DNA from: Oligoflexia bacterium
GTDB taxonomy: Bacteria; Bdellovibrionota; Bdellovibrionia; JABDDW01
Direction of reading: 5' to 3'
DNA length: 54,330 nucleotides
NCBI GenBank assembly: GCA_034439615.1
Contig: JAWXAT010000046.1
Span: 1-54,330, forward strand
Position 1 is the first letter of the stretch. Each line of letters starts with the position of its first letter. The notes under the pieces were generated by a model. The model was not told the DNA's origin. It searched no databases and worked only from the letters and a program-made list of their open reading frames with translations. Of the stretch, positions 33,309 through 42,541 are shown one piece after another. Position numbers and translations under genes: made by a program.

Positions 33309-35124
33309 TATACCCAAGCAATATTGCAAAAGTGTGATCAATTCCAAGATAGTTTTTTTGAAATGCACAAATTCCAGTAGTAATAAGAGTAGCAAAAAGT
33401 AAAATTCTCTTTTTATACTTTATAAACTGTAAAAGTGCTCCAAACGAACCTAAAACTCCAAGTGTAACACCTGTATCAAGCTGGTTAATTGTATTATCCC
33501 AGCCCGCCACATCAAATACTGACAAGAATGAAAATAAAAATAATCCAGTAAATAAGTTTGTATTAATACTTACAAGATAAGTTAGAGCAGCTAAAGATGT
33601 TCCACCAATCAATTCTAATGTTGCTGAGAAGACAATAAGAAGTATCATGTTAGCTAAAAGATGCCAAAAATCAAAATGCATAAAGTTGGAAGTAACAAGC
33701 ACATACCATTTATTATTAATGAAATTTGATAAAGTAAAACCATATTGATCTAATATTTGTTTTTCTATTTCACCTGTTCCGCGTGCAACTGTATTCATAT
33801 ACGAATATACATTTAAGAAAAATACAAAACATGTGAACCAACATCTTGCAATAAATTCTCTAAATGTAAATGGTATTGGCCTTGTCAACGTGATGACTTC
33901 TGGGTTTAAAATCCCTTGCAAAGGCCTTGGCAAATGACTCCCAGTTCTCCAACGACGCCATTTATAAAGTAAATCACCCAAAATTCCATGGGCACTAAAC
34001 ATGCTTGCAATAGCAATGACAAAACTGAATTTAAAGCGAGGCGGATAATAGAGTAAAAATGAAGGTTCTTCAAAAGTAGGATTAAATTTCTTTTTGAAAT
34101 GATAAAGACTCTTAAAATTAATGAATGTTTCATGCTTGTCAAAGACGTAACTTAAGAGCTTATTAAGAACAGGGTGATCTTGATTAACCCCAGGTTCATC
34201 AGACCCTAAAAGTGGCACAATACCAAGACTTGCAAATTTAACTCCCTCACTCTTAAACTTATCAAGTGCGAAGAGAACTAATGCTTCACTTACTCCATTG
34301 AGCGCAGTTTCTCGTCTGATAAGATCATGAATGAAGTATCCTTTTCTCGCAGGTATGGCAGAGCATGTAAGAAAACCCTCAATGCGATTTTCACTCCTTG
34401 CGATAAAGTATCTTTTGTACTGAGGTTGTTTAAACGGACTTACCTCTGAGATCAACTGCATTCTCTCGCCCTTGCGAGACAAAAACCATTCTCTTAAGAC
34501 ATCATACAGTTCGTCACTCGTTGCATTTTCGTTTAAAAGTTTAGTGTAAGGGATCTCCTCAAGTACAACACCCTTTCGAATAACCTGCCTTACTGCCGAA
34601 TGTATTTTGGGTGAAATACCAGTTGAATCGTAATGCTCTAAATCGAAGATTGGCTCTTTACCAATTTGGATGACTCCAAAACCTAACTTTATAGCCTCTG
34701 CTGCCGTTGATTCTTTCGCCGCGAAAATCAGAGTATCTTTATTTTGCTTTTGAGTAGCGCGCGCAAAATCTAATAAAATATTACGAACTTGATGGGTTGC
34801 ACACAGTGGATCTGTGATCATAATGTTTTGTTGATTTAAAGATACATACCCGGCCAGTGGTCTTGATTCACCTTGGATTCTTTGCTCATCATTACGAATA
34901 TTGAAAAATCTAACATCACCATACAGATGAATAATAGAATTTGTATTAATACCAAAATTTTCAACTGCTCTAGCCACATCTTTTTCACTGACAAGACCAT
35001 CGTCGATGTATTGGTGACGAGCTCTTCCTCGTGTCATTAAGAATCTAACAAAAAGAAAAGCCAGCCATACGGCTAGGCCGAGAACTCCAATACGTATAAT
35101 AGGTAATAATGTTTCGGTGATCAT
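33178..35124 (-). CDS. DUF2156 (lysyl-PG synthase-like GNAT) fused to a rhomboid-like domain lacking the catalytic serine
   Basis: The 648-residue protein starts with one membrane helix (residues 8-30), then a double-GNAT DUF2156 domain to about 370, typical of the catalytic end of MprF (SEALVLFALDKF, KFASLGIVPLLG, FINFKSLYHFKKKFNP). From about 425 it has six hydrophobic segments in rhomboid order: WYVLVTSNFMHFDFWHLLAN, NMILLIVF..LELIGG, GVLGSFGALLQF and GIDHTFAILLGYIISYLYL. The GxSG motif reads GSFG, so the catalytic serine is replaced, although the second histidine remains. It may modify membrane lipids or act with them. The last 44 codons overlap the matrixin gene. Confidence 0.78.
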   Translation of the reverse strand: MITETLLPIIRIGVLGLAVWLAFLFVRFLMTRGRARHQYIDDGLVSEKDVARAVENFGINTNSIIHLYGDVRFFNIRNDEQRIQGESRPLAGYVSLNQQNIMITDPLCATHQVRNILLDFARATQKQNKDTLIFAAKESTAAEAIKLGFGVIQIGKEPIFDLEHYDSTGISPKIHSAVRQVIRKGVVLEEIPYTKLLNENATSDELYDVLREWFLSRKGERMQLISEVSPFKQPQYKRYFIARSENRIEGFLTCSAIPARKGYFIHDLIRRETALNGVSEALVLFALDKFKSEGVKFASLGIVPLLGSDEPGVNQDHPVLNKLLSYVFDKHETFINFKSLYHFKKKFNPTFEEPSFLLYYPPRFKFSFVIAIASMFSAHGILGDLLYKWRRWRTGSHLPRPLQGILNPEVITLTRPIPFTFREFIARCWFTCFVFFLNVYSYMNTVARGTGEIEKQILDQYGFTLSNFINNKWYVLVTSNFMHFDFWHLLANMILLIVFSATLELIGGTSLAALTYLVSINTNLFTGLFLFSFLSVFDVAGWDNTINQLDTGVTLGVLGSFGALLQFIKYKKRILLFATLITTGICAFQKNYLGIDHTFAILLGYIISYLYLNRGYPKSKFQKFFDSRDRQSYGSIVLPCSNRERKTF

Positions 35125-35161
35125 CTATAAATGTTTCGGATTTTCTGACGATAAAGATAAT

Positions 35162-35632
35162 ATGCCAAAGGCACTAATTAACGTAAAAAAGAAGAATATT
35201 GTCATCATCGATGATAGCGAAGCAGTTCGTGATTCTTTAAAGTATTATTTTGAAAGCCATGGCGCCGTTGTTTATACAGCGTCTCAAATCGAACGTGTTC
35301 GGACTCTACTCCTAGGGCTTATTACTGAGAACACCCTACCCGACTTAGTTATTGTCGACATCATCTTACCAGAATGTTTTGGTTTGAGTGCCCTACGTGT
35401 GATCAATGATATTACAAGAGACTTTCATATACCTATCTTGGTTGTTTCTTCTGGATTTAATAAATTAGCTATTGCTCAAATGAAACTTCATGACGTTGTG
35501 GCTTATATTGAAAAACCAGTTTTATTAGAAAAACTTTATAAATTCACTCTTGATTTACTCAGCGATCTTGAAAACGCCAATCCTAAAACCTCTACCAATA
35601 ATATACAAAATAATTTAAAAGCCGTTTCATAA
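35162..35632 (+). CDS. Stand-alone response regulator receiver protein
   Basis: The 156-residue product is a single REC domain: KNIVIIDDSEAVRDSLKYYF (acid pair), the phospho-acceptor aspartate in LPDLVIVDIILPECFG, ILVVSSG (the Thr/Ser switch is serine) and the conserved lysine in VVAYIEKPV. No output domain follows, only a 30-residue polar tail (NANPKTSTNNIQNN), so it works by protein contacts, like CheY-type regulators. The longer frame from 35117 overlaps the divergent gene; ATG 35162 is the better start. No kinase gene is adjacent. Confidence 0.88.
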   Translation: MPKALINVKKKNIVIIDDSEAVRDSLKYYFESHGAVVYTASQIERVRTLLLGLITENTLPDLVIVDIILPECFGLSALRVINDITRDFHIPILVVSSGFNKLAIAQMKLHDVVAYIEKPVLLEKLYKFTLDLLSDLENANPKTSTNNIQNNLKAVS

Positions 35633-35650
35633 TAAAAACTTGTTCAAAAA

Positions 35651-36883
35651 TTAATCCAGTGAAAAATCAGGAATACTCGTAAAAGCAATACGTGTCGGCG
35701 TCGCCATGGTGATATCGTGAAGACTTCCAAAGTAAATAGAGCTAGTTCCGTATTGAGCAATGAGCTTGTCCATTGAACGACTTAAAATAGCGCGTTTGTT
35801 ATTATCGAAAAATGAAAAATTTCGATCTTGGCTCAAAATCAAATCAGTTAAATTTACAGAAACTTTTATAGGATTTCGCTTTGGTTGTTTTGCCCACAAA
35901 TGATTAAAAGCCTCTAAAAGAGTAAACGTATCTTGGCATTCTAAAATCTTTGCCTGTTCATCCCACGATGTTCCATCGACATAATGTATGTACAAACTCA
36001 TTTTGCTCGCCCATGCATCGATTTTTCTTAAACGCATGGCTGCTTTTTGTAATAGCTTTTGCCCCACAACATGCGCCCCTCGTATATTGCGCAATTGTGG
36101 CGGCAGCACATGAGAATGCCCCAAAGATTTATTACTATCAGTTGATAACTCAAGATCAATACCACGAAGCCATTGATAAAATCTCTCACCCAAAACACCG
36201 CCCCATATTTCTCGCAAAGAATGCATGGGCAGACTCATAAGCTGTGACACTGTTTGAATACCGCGCGCTTGGAGGCGTTTATCCATTTGGCGCCCGATAC
36301 CAGGAAAATCATTTAACTTTAAAGAGTAAAGCTTATGGGGAAGATCTTCGAGCGTGATAATCGTTAAGCCATCAGGCTTTTGCATGTCAGAAGCAACTTT
36401 TGCCAAAAATCTATTTGGGGCTAGTCCTACAGAGCAACCAAGCTCACTTCCTACACGCAAAATATTTTTTTTAATTTCTTGAGCCAACTTAATAGCATTT
36501 TCAACCTTCTGATCGCGCCCACCCAAACGACAAGCCATTTCATCAATAGACAAAACGGCTGTTACGGGATGACAGGCTTCAACAGCTTGAATAATTTTAT
36601 GATGATAATCGACATAGATCTTATGCCTTGCCTCTACAAACTGGATTTCGGGGCAAAGTTTTTTTGCTTCACTAACAGAAGTGCCCGTCTTGATTCCAAA
36701 AGCCTTCGCTTCGTAGCTAGCGGCAATACAACACGTACGATCAGTCATCACAGGCAAAACGCCTACAGGTTTTCCCCGCAATTCTGGACGCATTTGCTGT
36801 TCAACCGATGCAAAATAAGAATTGAGATCGACAAAAAGCCATCTAACTTCTTGAGATTGACTGATGGTTCCTCCACTCTTCAT
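35651..36883 (-). CDS. dinB: Y-family DNA polymerase (DinB/ImuB-like)
   Basis: The protein of about 410 residues is a translesion polymerase. WLFVDLNSYFASVEQQMRPELRGKPVGVLP carries the first catalytic aspartate and the tyrosine steric gate region, and AVLSIDEMACRLGG the second acidic pair. DFPGIGRQMDKRLQARGIQTV is the helix-hairpin-helix thumb, and the C-terminal little-finger part ends without a clear clamp-binding motif (FTSIPDFSLD is a possible variant). All acidic residues appear intact, unlike ImuB. The start is uncertain: ATG 36904 is also in frame. It is convergent with the response regulator gene. Confidence 0.87.
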   Translation of the reverse strand: MKSGGTISQSQEVRWLFVDLNSYFASVEQQMRPELRGKPVGVLPVMTDRTCCIAASYEAKAFGIKTGTSVSEAKKLCPEIQFVEARHKIYVDYHHKIIQAVEACHPVTAVLSIDEMACRLGGRDQKVENAIKLAQEIKKNILRVGSELGCSVGLAPNRFLAKVASDMQKPDGLTIITLEDLPHKLYSLKLNDFPGIGRQMDKRLQARGIQTVSQLMSLPMHSLREIWGGVLGERFYQWLRGIDLELSTDSNKSLGHSHVLPPQLRNIRGAHVVGQKLLQKAAMRLRKIDAWASKMSLYIHYVDGTSWDEQAKILECQDTFTLLEAFNHLWAKQPKRNPIKVSVNLTDLILSQDRNFSFFDNNKRAILSRSMDKLIAQYGTSSIYFGSLHDITMATPTRIAFTSIPDFSLD

Positions 36884-36966
36884 ACTTACACATAACTTAC
36901 ACATGACTTAAAATAAAGAAAATTCGACACACAACACTTTGCATAAATAGCAAACAGTGGTGGGAA

Positions 36967-38523
36967 CTACTTCTTAGAGCTAGACGTTTCTTTTTCGTGA
37001 ACTGCTTGAAGGGCACTTTGGGCCTGTTTTTCATAGCCCGCAATTGTAGACAAACGCATGAAAAGATTTTTTGCCTCATTGGTACGGCCCAAATTTAAAA
37101 AATTAATGACTAAATTATTAAGGGCCGGGGCGTAATCTGGGCGAATTTGCAGAGCTACAAGATAATGTTCATTTGCTTTTTCAACGTTGCCTGTGTTTGT
37201 TAAAAACTTTGCAAAGTTTAAATGAAAAAATTCAGAGCGCTCATCAAGAGCCACAGCTTTAGTGTAATGTTCTAAAGCTGCTTCATGCTCGCCATCTCTT
37301 TCATGCATGGCGGCTAAGTTATTGTGGCCCATTGCATAGCGAGGGTCTGCAACAACAGATTTATGGTATTCTTCTTTGGCTTCTTTGAAACGATTGCGTA
37401 TGTAATAAAAGGTTCCCAAATCAGCGTGTGCCTTTGCGGTGCTGGGATATTTCTTTATGACATCTCCCCACAGAGTTTCGTCATTAAACCAAACCCATAC
37501 TCGGGATAAACAAATAGCGATCGGCAAATTTGAAACCATTTCCAAACCTGATAATTTGAAAAGTTGGAAAGATCGTAATTCCAGCAAAAACTAATCCAAA
37601 AATTGCAGCATTACGTTTTGAGCGATCAACAATAACTACTAAAGTGATAATCGTAAAAACTGCTGCCGCAATATATTGAAACTGACTCACATGATAGGTA
37701 TTTGTTTCGTAGATGACGCTTAAAAAGAGAGGGGCTGCAAAACTTGAAATATAGTGAACAACGGCCTCCCAAAGATAAGTTAGCCAACCAAGCGTATCAA
37801 ATTTCGGATCCGTAAGATTAACTTCCGCGACATGAATATTTAAATGAATTAAACCAAAGATGCCACTGATCATAAAAAATGGAATTTTATCAACCACCAT
37901 TTTGAAATTCAGCTTACGCCCAATGTATAAGTCATAAGCGAAAAGAACCAGTGGATAAGTGATAGATGTCGCCTTTGAAAAAAGTGACAAGATAAACATC
38001 AAAATCGAAGCACTATACCAATAAACTGCTTTTGTATTTTTCTCTTTGTAAGAGGTATAAAAAAGAAATGAAAGCAGAAAAAAACAGTACAAAGAAGATC
38101 TTTTCTTTCAGTAACCCAAGCCACAGATTCTACATGTACGGGATGTGACATAAAAACCATTGCAGCAGCAGCGACAATAAAGAACTCACTTTTAAGTTTT
38201 TGTAAAAACAGAATAAAAAGTAGACAAATAATGACGTACAAAACGAGATTATTTAAATGATAATAAAATGGATCTAACCCGAAGAGGCTATATTCTAGAG
38301 CATAACTTGCAATGGTAAGTGGGATATAATCAATGCTCTTTTGCCCCCACCCACCATATTTAAATGTTTCAATCAGATTAAAATTTTTAACTGTAGGGTT
38401 TTCAAGGAGTATTAATGGATCATCCAACGTGACAAAGCCGCACCATAACGCCGGCACATACAAAATGACGGCAATGAGAGCAACAACAAGATACAAAATT
38501 CGTTGACGATAATAAGGAGACAT
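36967..38523 (-). pseudogene. TPR membrane protein (TMTC-like), broken by a frameshift and an internal deletion
   Basis: Three minus-strand frames join into one gene. The first (to about 38085) has MSPYYRQRILYLVVALIAV, VTLDDPLILLENPTVKNFN and AMVFMSHPVHVESVAWVTER, the TMTC/O-glycosyltransferase-like N terminus. The second takes over after one missing base in an A7 run at 38077-38083 (giving VFFLLSFLFYTSYKEKN) and ends at FADRYLFIPSMG. The third resumes at WFNDETLWGDVIKKYP and carries four TPRs. Relatives have about 40-60 residues with two membrane helices between those last two motifs, so a stretch is missing near 37490. The gene appears dead, unless both defects are assembly errors. Confidence 0.75.
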
Positions 38524-38689
38524 TTCTTATAATTTGAGCATAATTCCAAACCATTTACTTATAAATATTGAAAATTTTATCTCAAATTTTATCTCATAAA
38601 AGAGCCAAATCTTGGCACCTGCTACTTGCAGGATTTACTCGCTTTTGATGTTTTACAAGCTCTATGCATGTTTGGAGGTAGTAGAACCC

Positions 38690-38705
38690 TGGTATAAGGG
38701 TTGCT
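38690..38705 (+). promoter_or_regulatory. Sigma-54 (RpoN) type promoter
   Basis: TGGTATAAGGGTTGCT has GG and GC ten bases apart and continues TCTAAG, like the sites at 2656 and 41370. The predicted start near 38717 gives a leader of about 40 bases to the ATG at 38757. The rest of the gap 38524-38756 holds nothing I recognise. Confidence 0.68.
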
Positions 38706-38756
38706 CTAAGTGATGGTCTGACGCCATTTGAGTTGTATTTTGTGGAAAGGCCGATC

Positions 38757-39128
38757 ATGTCTCGTAAAGTAGTTATAATGCTTATCGCTGTCGTTGTGAC
38801 CTTCAGTGCCATTGGGTTTATGATGTTCGATAAAGTAGCTGTTAGTATTTCTTGTCAAGATCCCAGACTTTTTATGGATGGGATATACTATGCCACCGTT
38901 CAAAGTCGAAAGTTGACATCGCATAATTCAGTTACAATTTATAAACGTCATCAAGGAAACAAAGTTAATTTAGGAACAATCAAAGTAAGTTCTTTAAAAG
39001 ATGGATACCTTGGTGAAGGTCTTAAACTGATGTTCGCTAAAAATTCCCGCTCTCAGTTGCAGGGGTTATTAGAAGCACAAGTCGGGGGCGAAAATATTTC
39101 AGCCTCACTTGTGTGCGCTCAACGTTAG
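38757..39128 (+). CDS. Small membrane-anchored exported protein, sigma-54 controlled
   Basis: The 123-residue protein has one N-terminal hydrophobic segment (VVIMLIAVVVTFSAIGFMMF, about residues 5-24) and a soluble remainder with two cysteines (SISCQDPRLFMDGIYY and SASLVCAQR). I recognise no family. GGAAAGG precedes the ATG at 38757 by 7 bases. The sigma-54-like promoter 52 bp upstream suggests regulated expression. Confidence 0.72.
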   Translation: MSRKVVIMLIAVVVTFSAIGFMMFDKVAVSISCQDPRLFMDGIYYATVQSRKLTSHNSVTIYKRHQGNKVNLGTIKVSSLKDGYLGEGLKLMFAKNSRSQLQGLLEAQVGGENISASLVCAQR

Positions 39129-39200
39129 AAATACGCTCTCAACGCACTGTATCGTTCACCTTCTACTAGATTTTAACATGAAGCAATGTAAGCTTAACGT

Positions 39201-41270
39201 ATGTTCAAAAAGCTTAAGCACAAACTTCACAAGATTAGATTAGTAATAGACCCCCATGCGCGTAAAAAAGAGCTTTCCTACATTCTTGATAATGCAAAAT
39301 CTGAAACAACACTTTTAGAACGTATTATTTGGTTAGAATCACTCGTTGATTGGATTCGAGCATCAACTCAACTCCCAACAGAATTTGAAACCAGTACTGG
39401 TCAATTTCAAAATGCACGCATTAGATTTTTACTTCAAGTATTAGACAGGCATCATGATTGGAAAAAAACTGTTTCCGAGAATTTTAGAGCCATTTTAGAA
39501 GAAACATCCGGCGTTCAATTATTTTGTCAGACAGGGCTCGTTCAAGAAAAAGGTTTTTTTAGCGAAGCAGCAACAAGAATTCTTAAAGTAATTCTCCCCA
39601 CACCACCACATGATAAAGATTTAGCTGAACTCTTTAATCAAATATTTAAACATAAAGATGACGCCGCGTGGATCACATCTCTTAGCCCCGACGTCCTGAA
39701 CCAAATCATTGCTCTCATTAATTTTGAAGCACTTCAGAGTGAAGATATTTTCATGAATTTAAAGTACTCCATGACTGAGGCACTTTTAATACTTGGTTCA
39801 AATAATGCTTCTCTTGGTTTATCCCACGAGATCAGACAAAGATTGCCTCAATCATTTAGAATTGTTCAATCTCCGTTTATACTTTTGAATCAATCATTAG
39901 TTGAGACCGTTAAGAATATGCATACTATGCCTGACGGCCCTGAAATTTTACAACTTGCCGATAGAAGTCATAAACACATCGAAAATTGCAGACAACTTAT
40001 ACTTGGAGTTTTTGATCAGCTTGAAAAATCAGGTGTTAGCGTTCATTTAGTTTATAATCTGGAAACGCTTCTTGATTCACTGAATCGAATTGATAAGCTT
40101 TTAAAACTTCTGGTTACAAATAGTACCTCCAATTCAATGAGTCTTGTGATTTCATTTATGGCTGATCTCGCACATCAAAGTGCCATGAATAGAACTTTAT
40201 CAGATTTGATCTATAGTAATTTGCATTTACTATCGCGAAAAATTATTGAGCGCACAGGTGATTCAGGTGAACATTATATCACTAAAACAAAATCAGAATA
40301 TTTTCACATGCTACTCTCTGCAATGGGAGGAGGGCTACTCACTGTTGGCACAACTGTTTTTAAATTTGGGATTAATAAACTAAAACTTCCCTTGTTTTTT
40401 GAAGGTCTGTTTAGCTGGATTAACTACTCCGGTAGTTTTATCTTAATGCAAACTTTTCAGTTTACACTTGCTACCAAACAACCCTCCATGACGGCTTCTG
40501 CTTTAGCAGGCAAACTCACACAACTTCAAGATTCACAAAAAGTAGATGAATTTATCGACGAAGTAGCCCGCATCACACGATCTCAATTCGCTGCGATATT
40601 AGGAAATCTAGGCCTTGTTATTCCAGGTGCTATCGCTGTTGATTTTCTCAATGTGCAACTCGCTGGTAATCACATTATAAATTATGAATATGCCAACTAT
40701 GTGCTTGAATCACTTCACCCATATAAGAGTTTTACGATTCCTTTAGCAGCACTCACCGGAGCACTTTTATGGCTTTCGAGTATGGCCTCAGGTTGGCTTG
40801 AGAATTGGATTGTTTATAGACAACTTCCAGCAGCTATATCTAGGCATCGACGACTCACAGAATTGTTTGGAGAAAAAACCTGCCAGAGGCTTTCACACTG
40901 GTTTTCGTACAATGTTGCTGCCTTTGGATCAAATGTCTCATTAGGATTTTTACTGGCCTTCACGCCCATCATAGGACGTTTCTTTGGCCTTCCTTTAGAT
41001 GTCAGACACGTTACTCTTTCTACGGGGGCAATGACTTTTGCGGTTTGCTCACTTTATGATTCAAGACTCCCCTACACCAGTTTAACATGGGCATTAGTTG
41101 GAATCTTTTTTGTGGGAATTCTAAATTTCGGCGTGAGCTTTGCTCTAGCGCTTGGAGTCGCTGTACGAGCTCGTAACGTCAATCAGTCTCGATTCAAACA
41201 ACTTTTAAAAGCATCTTTAAAACGTATTAGACAAAATCCAGGACAGTTTCTACTCCCTCCAAAGTTTTAA
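39201..41270 (+). CDS. Gcr-type 'site-specific recombinase' family membrane protein
   Basis: The 689-residue protein fits the family named after gonococcal Gcr (SpecificRecomb). It has a helical soluble N-terminal half (about residues 1-360), then YFHMLLSAMGGGLLTVGTTV and several membrane segments, with KLPLFFEGLFSWINYSGSF, QPSMTASALAGKL, RSQFAAILGNLGLVIPG and RFFGLPLDVRHVTLSTGAM as typical blocks. The recombinase name is historic: the protein is polytopic and has no tyrosine or serine recombinase motif, so DNA recombination should not be assumed. It lies alone, 72 bp after the small exported protein. Confidence 0.85.
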   Translation: MFKKLKHKLHKIRLVIDPHARKKELSYILDNAKSETTLLERIIWLESLVDWIRASTQLPTEFETSTGQFQNARIRFLLQVLDRHHDWKKTVSENFRAILEETSGVQLFCQTGLVQEKGFFSEAATRILKVILPTPPHDKDLAELFNQIFKHKDDAAWITSLSPDVLNQIIALINFEALQSEDIFMNLKYSMTEALLILGSNNASLGLSHEIRQRLPQSFRIVQSPFILLNQSLVETVKNMHTMPDGPEILQLADRSHKHIENCRQLILGVFDQLEKSGVSVHLVYNLETLLDSLNRIDKLLKLLVTNSTSNSMSLVISFMADLAHQSAMNRTLSDLIYSNLHLLSRKIIERTGDSGEHYITKTKSEYFHMLLSAMGGGLLTVGTTVFKFGINKLKLPLFFEGLFSWINYSGSFILMQTFQFTLATKQPSMTASALAGKLTQLQDSQKVDEFIDEVARITRSQFAAILGNLGLVIPGAIAVDFLNVQLAGNHIINYEYANYVLESLHPYKSFTIPLAALTGALLWLSSMASGWLENWIVYRQLPAAISRHRRLTELFGEKTCQRLSHWFSYNVAAFGSNVSLGFLLAFTPIIGRFFGLPLDVRHVTLSTGAMTFAVCSLYDSRLPYTSLTWALVGIFFVGILNFGVSFALALGVAVRARNVNQSRFKQLLKASLKRIRQNPGQFLLPPKF

Positions 41271-41369
41271 TAAAAGTTTATTTCTTATAAATACTGCAAG
41301 AGTGTTAGCAAACTGACATTCACAATTGCCAAAAAATGTCACGGCGAGGTGTTGTATTTACATTGGTGA

Positions 41370-41385
41370 TGGCATGCAGGTTGCT
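41370..41385 (+). promoter_or_regulatory. Sigma-54 (RpoN) type promoter
   Basis: TGGCATGCAGGTTGCT has the GG and GC elements ten bases apart, one base from the consensus. The predicted start near 41396 gives a leader of about 23 bases to ATG 41419, with GAGAGG correctly placed in it. This is the best of the three sites. Confidence 0.78.
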
Positions 41386-41418
41386 CTGAGGCCAGTTGGC
41401 TTATCGAGAGGTATTTAA

Positions 41419-41757
41419 ATGCGTGCGTTAGTTGGAACATTTTCACTTATACTTTTTTACGTAGCAAATGCAAATGCGAACCCTATTTTTTTAGAACGAA
41501 ATACTATCAATACACTTACCGGTGATGATGCAAAAAAATTATTTGAACAAAACTCAGTTAATAGCAAAACGGTAACTGATTATCTAGGTAACGCTCGTTT
41601 TTATGAAAATGTAGTTAATTTAAACTCAAATCAAAACATTGATCCTGAAAATCTAGACTGTCTAATTCATCACAATGTAATTCAGCACTGCCTACATCAA
41701 GGTAAAAACTACGAGTGCACATTCTTAGTTGAAAAAAATAGAGACTGCAAAAAATAA
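41419..41757 (+). CDS. Small exported protein, sigma-54 controlled
   Basis: The 112-residue protein has a signal peptide (MRALVGTFSLILFYVANANA) and a mature part of about 90 residues with four cysteines near the C terminus (LDCLIHHNVIQHC, YECTFLVEKNRDC), probably paired as disulfides. I recognise no family. A sigma-54-like promoter lies 34 bp upstream and an inverted-repeat terminator follows. The clean promoter-gene-terminator layout supports a real, separately regulated gene. Confidence 0.78.
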   Translation: MRALVGTFSLILFYVANANANPIFLERNTINTLTGDDAKKLFEQNSVNSKTVTDYLGNARFYENVVNLNSNQNIDPENLDCLIHHNVIQHCLHQGKNYECTFLVEKNRDCKK

Positions 41758-41775
41758 TCTGGTCAGAGGAAATAA

Positions 41776-41808
41776 AAAAGGGGGATTCAATGACTGAATC
41801 CCCCTTTT
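41776..41808. terminator. Bidirectional terminator
   Basis: AAAAGGGGGATTCA and its exact complement form a 14-bp stem with a 5-base loop; the A and T ends give U tracts in both directions. It ends the 41419 gene and the convergent 41826 gene. Confidence 0.85.
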
Positions 41809-41825
41809 GATGTGCGTTACTTGGA

Positions 41826-42449
41826 TTAATAACATTGTCCGTAATATGAATAAACGCGTTCAGTTGCGGTGTCATTGCCTGACAATTCAGCCAAACGATT
41901 TCCTGTTTGAGGATCAATAAATTCAGATTCTGAACTAACAGTACTTACGCGGTCATAATATGAAACTTGTCTATAACCATAACGTGTTTCATAACGATAA
42001 TAGCGATCGTATCGAATGATCTGACCATATTGATTGTAAACTGGAGCATAATAAACCACTTGTACTCTATAATTACAATTTTCAGTTAAACTTTGCTCTA
42101 GTGATTGTGTGATAGATGTACGTACCACACCTTTTAAATTCCAAGCTTGACCAATTTGTGTGCTTTGAAGTGAAAACGATCCGTTGTTCTGAGGAATCGA
42201 TGAGCCTGCTGGAACTTTAAGTGTAACTTTTAGATCATCACCATTCATGGCATCTCTAATTTTGATCTTTAATTCACGCTTCTCTTGATTAAAAGAAAAT
42301 TCTGAATTGTAGGATCCTTGTGGCACAGTTACTACTTTTCCGTCTTTATTAACGACGTTCAGTGCTGAAACGACATTAAGTACACCATCTAGATCCCCGC
42401 AAGATACCAGGGCAAACGCAACTGCAACTACTGACAATATTCTTTTCAT
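41826..42449 (-). CDS. Putative lipoprotein, unknown function
   Basis: The 207-residue protein has a lipoprotein signal (MKRILSVVAVAFALVSC, Cys17) and a beta-rich mature part. It includes a tyrosine-rich stretch (VVYYAPVYNQYGQIIRYDRYYRYETRYGYRQ, about residues 129-160) and two further cysteines. No family is recognised. GGGGA lies 7 bases before its ATG. It is 93 bp downstream of the Agl/Glt-like operon on the same strand, with a palindrome in between, so it could be read with it or separately. Confidence 0.75.
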   Translation of the reverse strand: MKRILSVVAVAFALVSCGDLDGVLNVVSALNVVNKDGKVVTVPQGSYNSEFSFNQEKRELKIKIRDAMNGDDLKVTLKVPAGSSIPQNNGSFSLQSTQIGQAWNLKGVVRTSITQSLEQSLTENCNYRVQVVYYAPVYNQYGQIIRYDRYYRYETRYGYRQVSYYDRVSTVSSESEFIDPQTGNRLAELSGNDTATERVYSYYGQCY

Positions 42450-42475
42450 TTAGGTCCCCTTTGTTATTTGAACTT

Positions 42476-42493
42476 CCTCTTCATATGAAGAGG
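42476..42493. repeat. Perfect 18-bp palindrome
   Basis: CCTCTTCATATGAAGAGG is fully self-complementary. It sits between the VWA lipoprotein gene and the next lipoprotein gene, 27 bp before the latter. It has no T tract. It could be an operator or mark the operon boundary. Confidence 0.6.
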
Positions 42494-42541
42494 CTATTCT
42501 GTGATTGAAGCCTAAAGAAAGTTTAAGTCAAGTTTTTATGA

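Noticed and set aside
38594-38924. Minus-strand open frames opposite the small sigma-54-controlled gene
   Set aside because: They have no ribosome site or recognisable motif, overlap each other and the better plus-strand gene, and look like chance.
39201-41270. Taking the Gcr-type protein as a true DNA recombinase and sign of a mobile element
   Set aside because: It is a polytopic membrane protein with no tyrosine or serine recombinase motif; the family name is historic.
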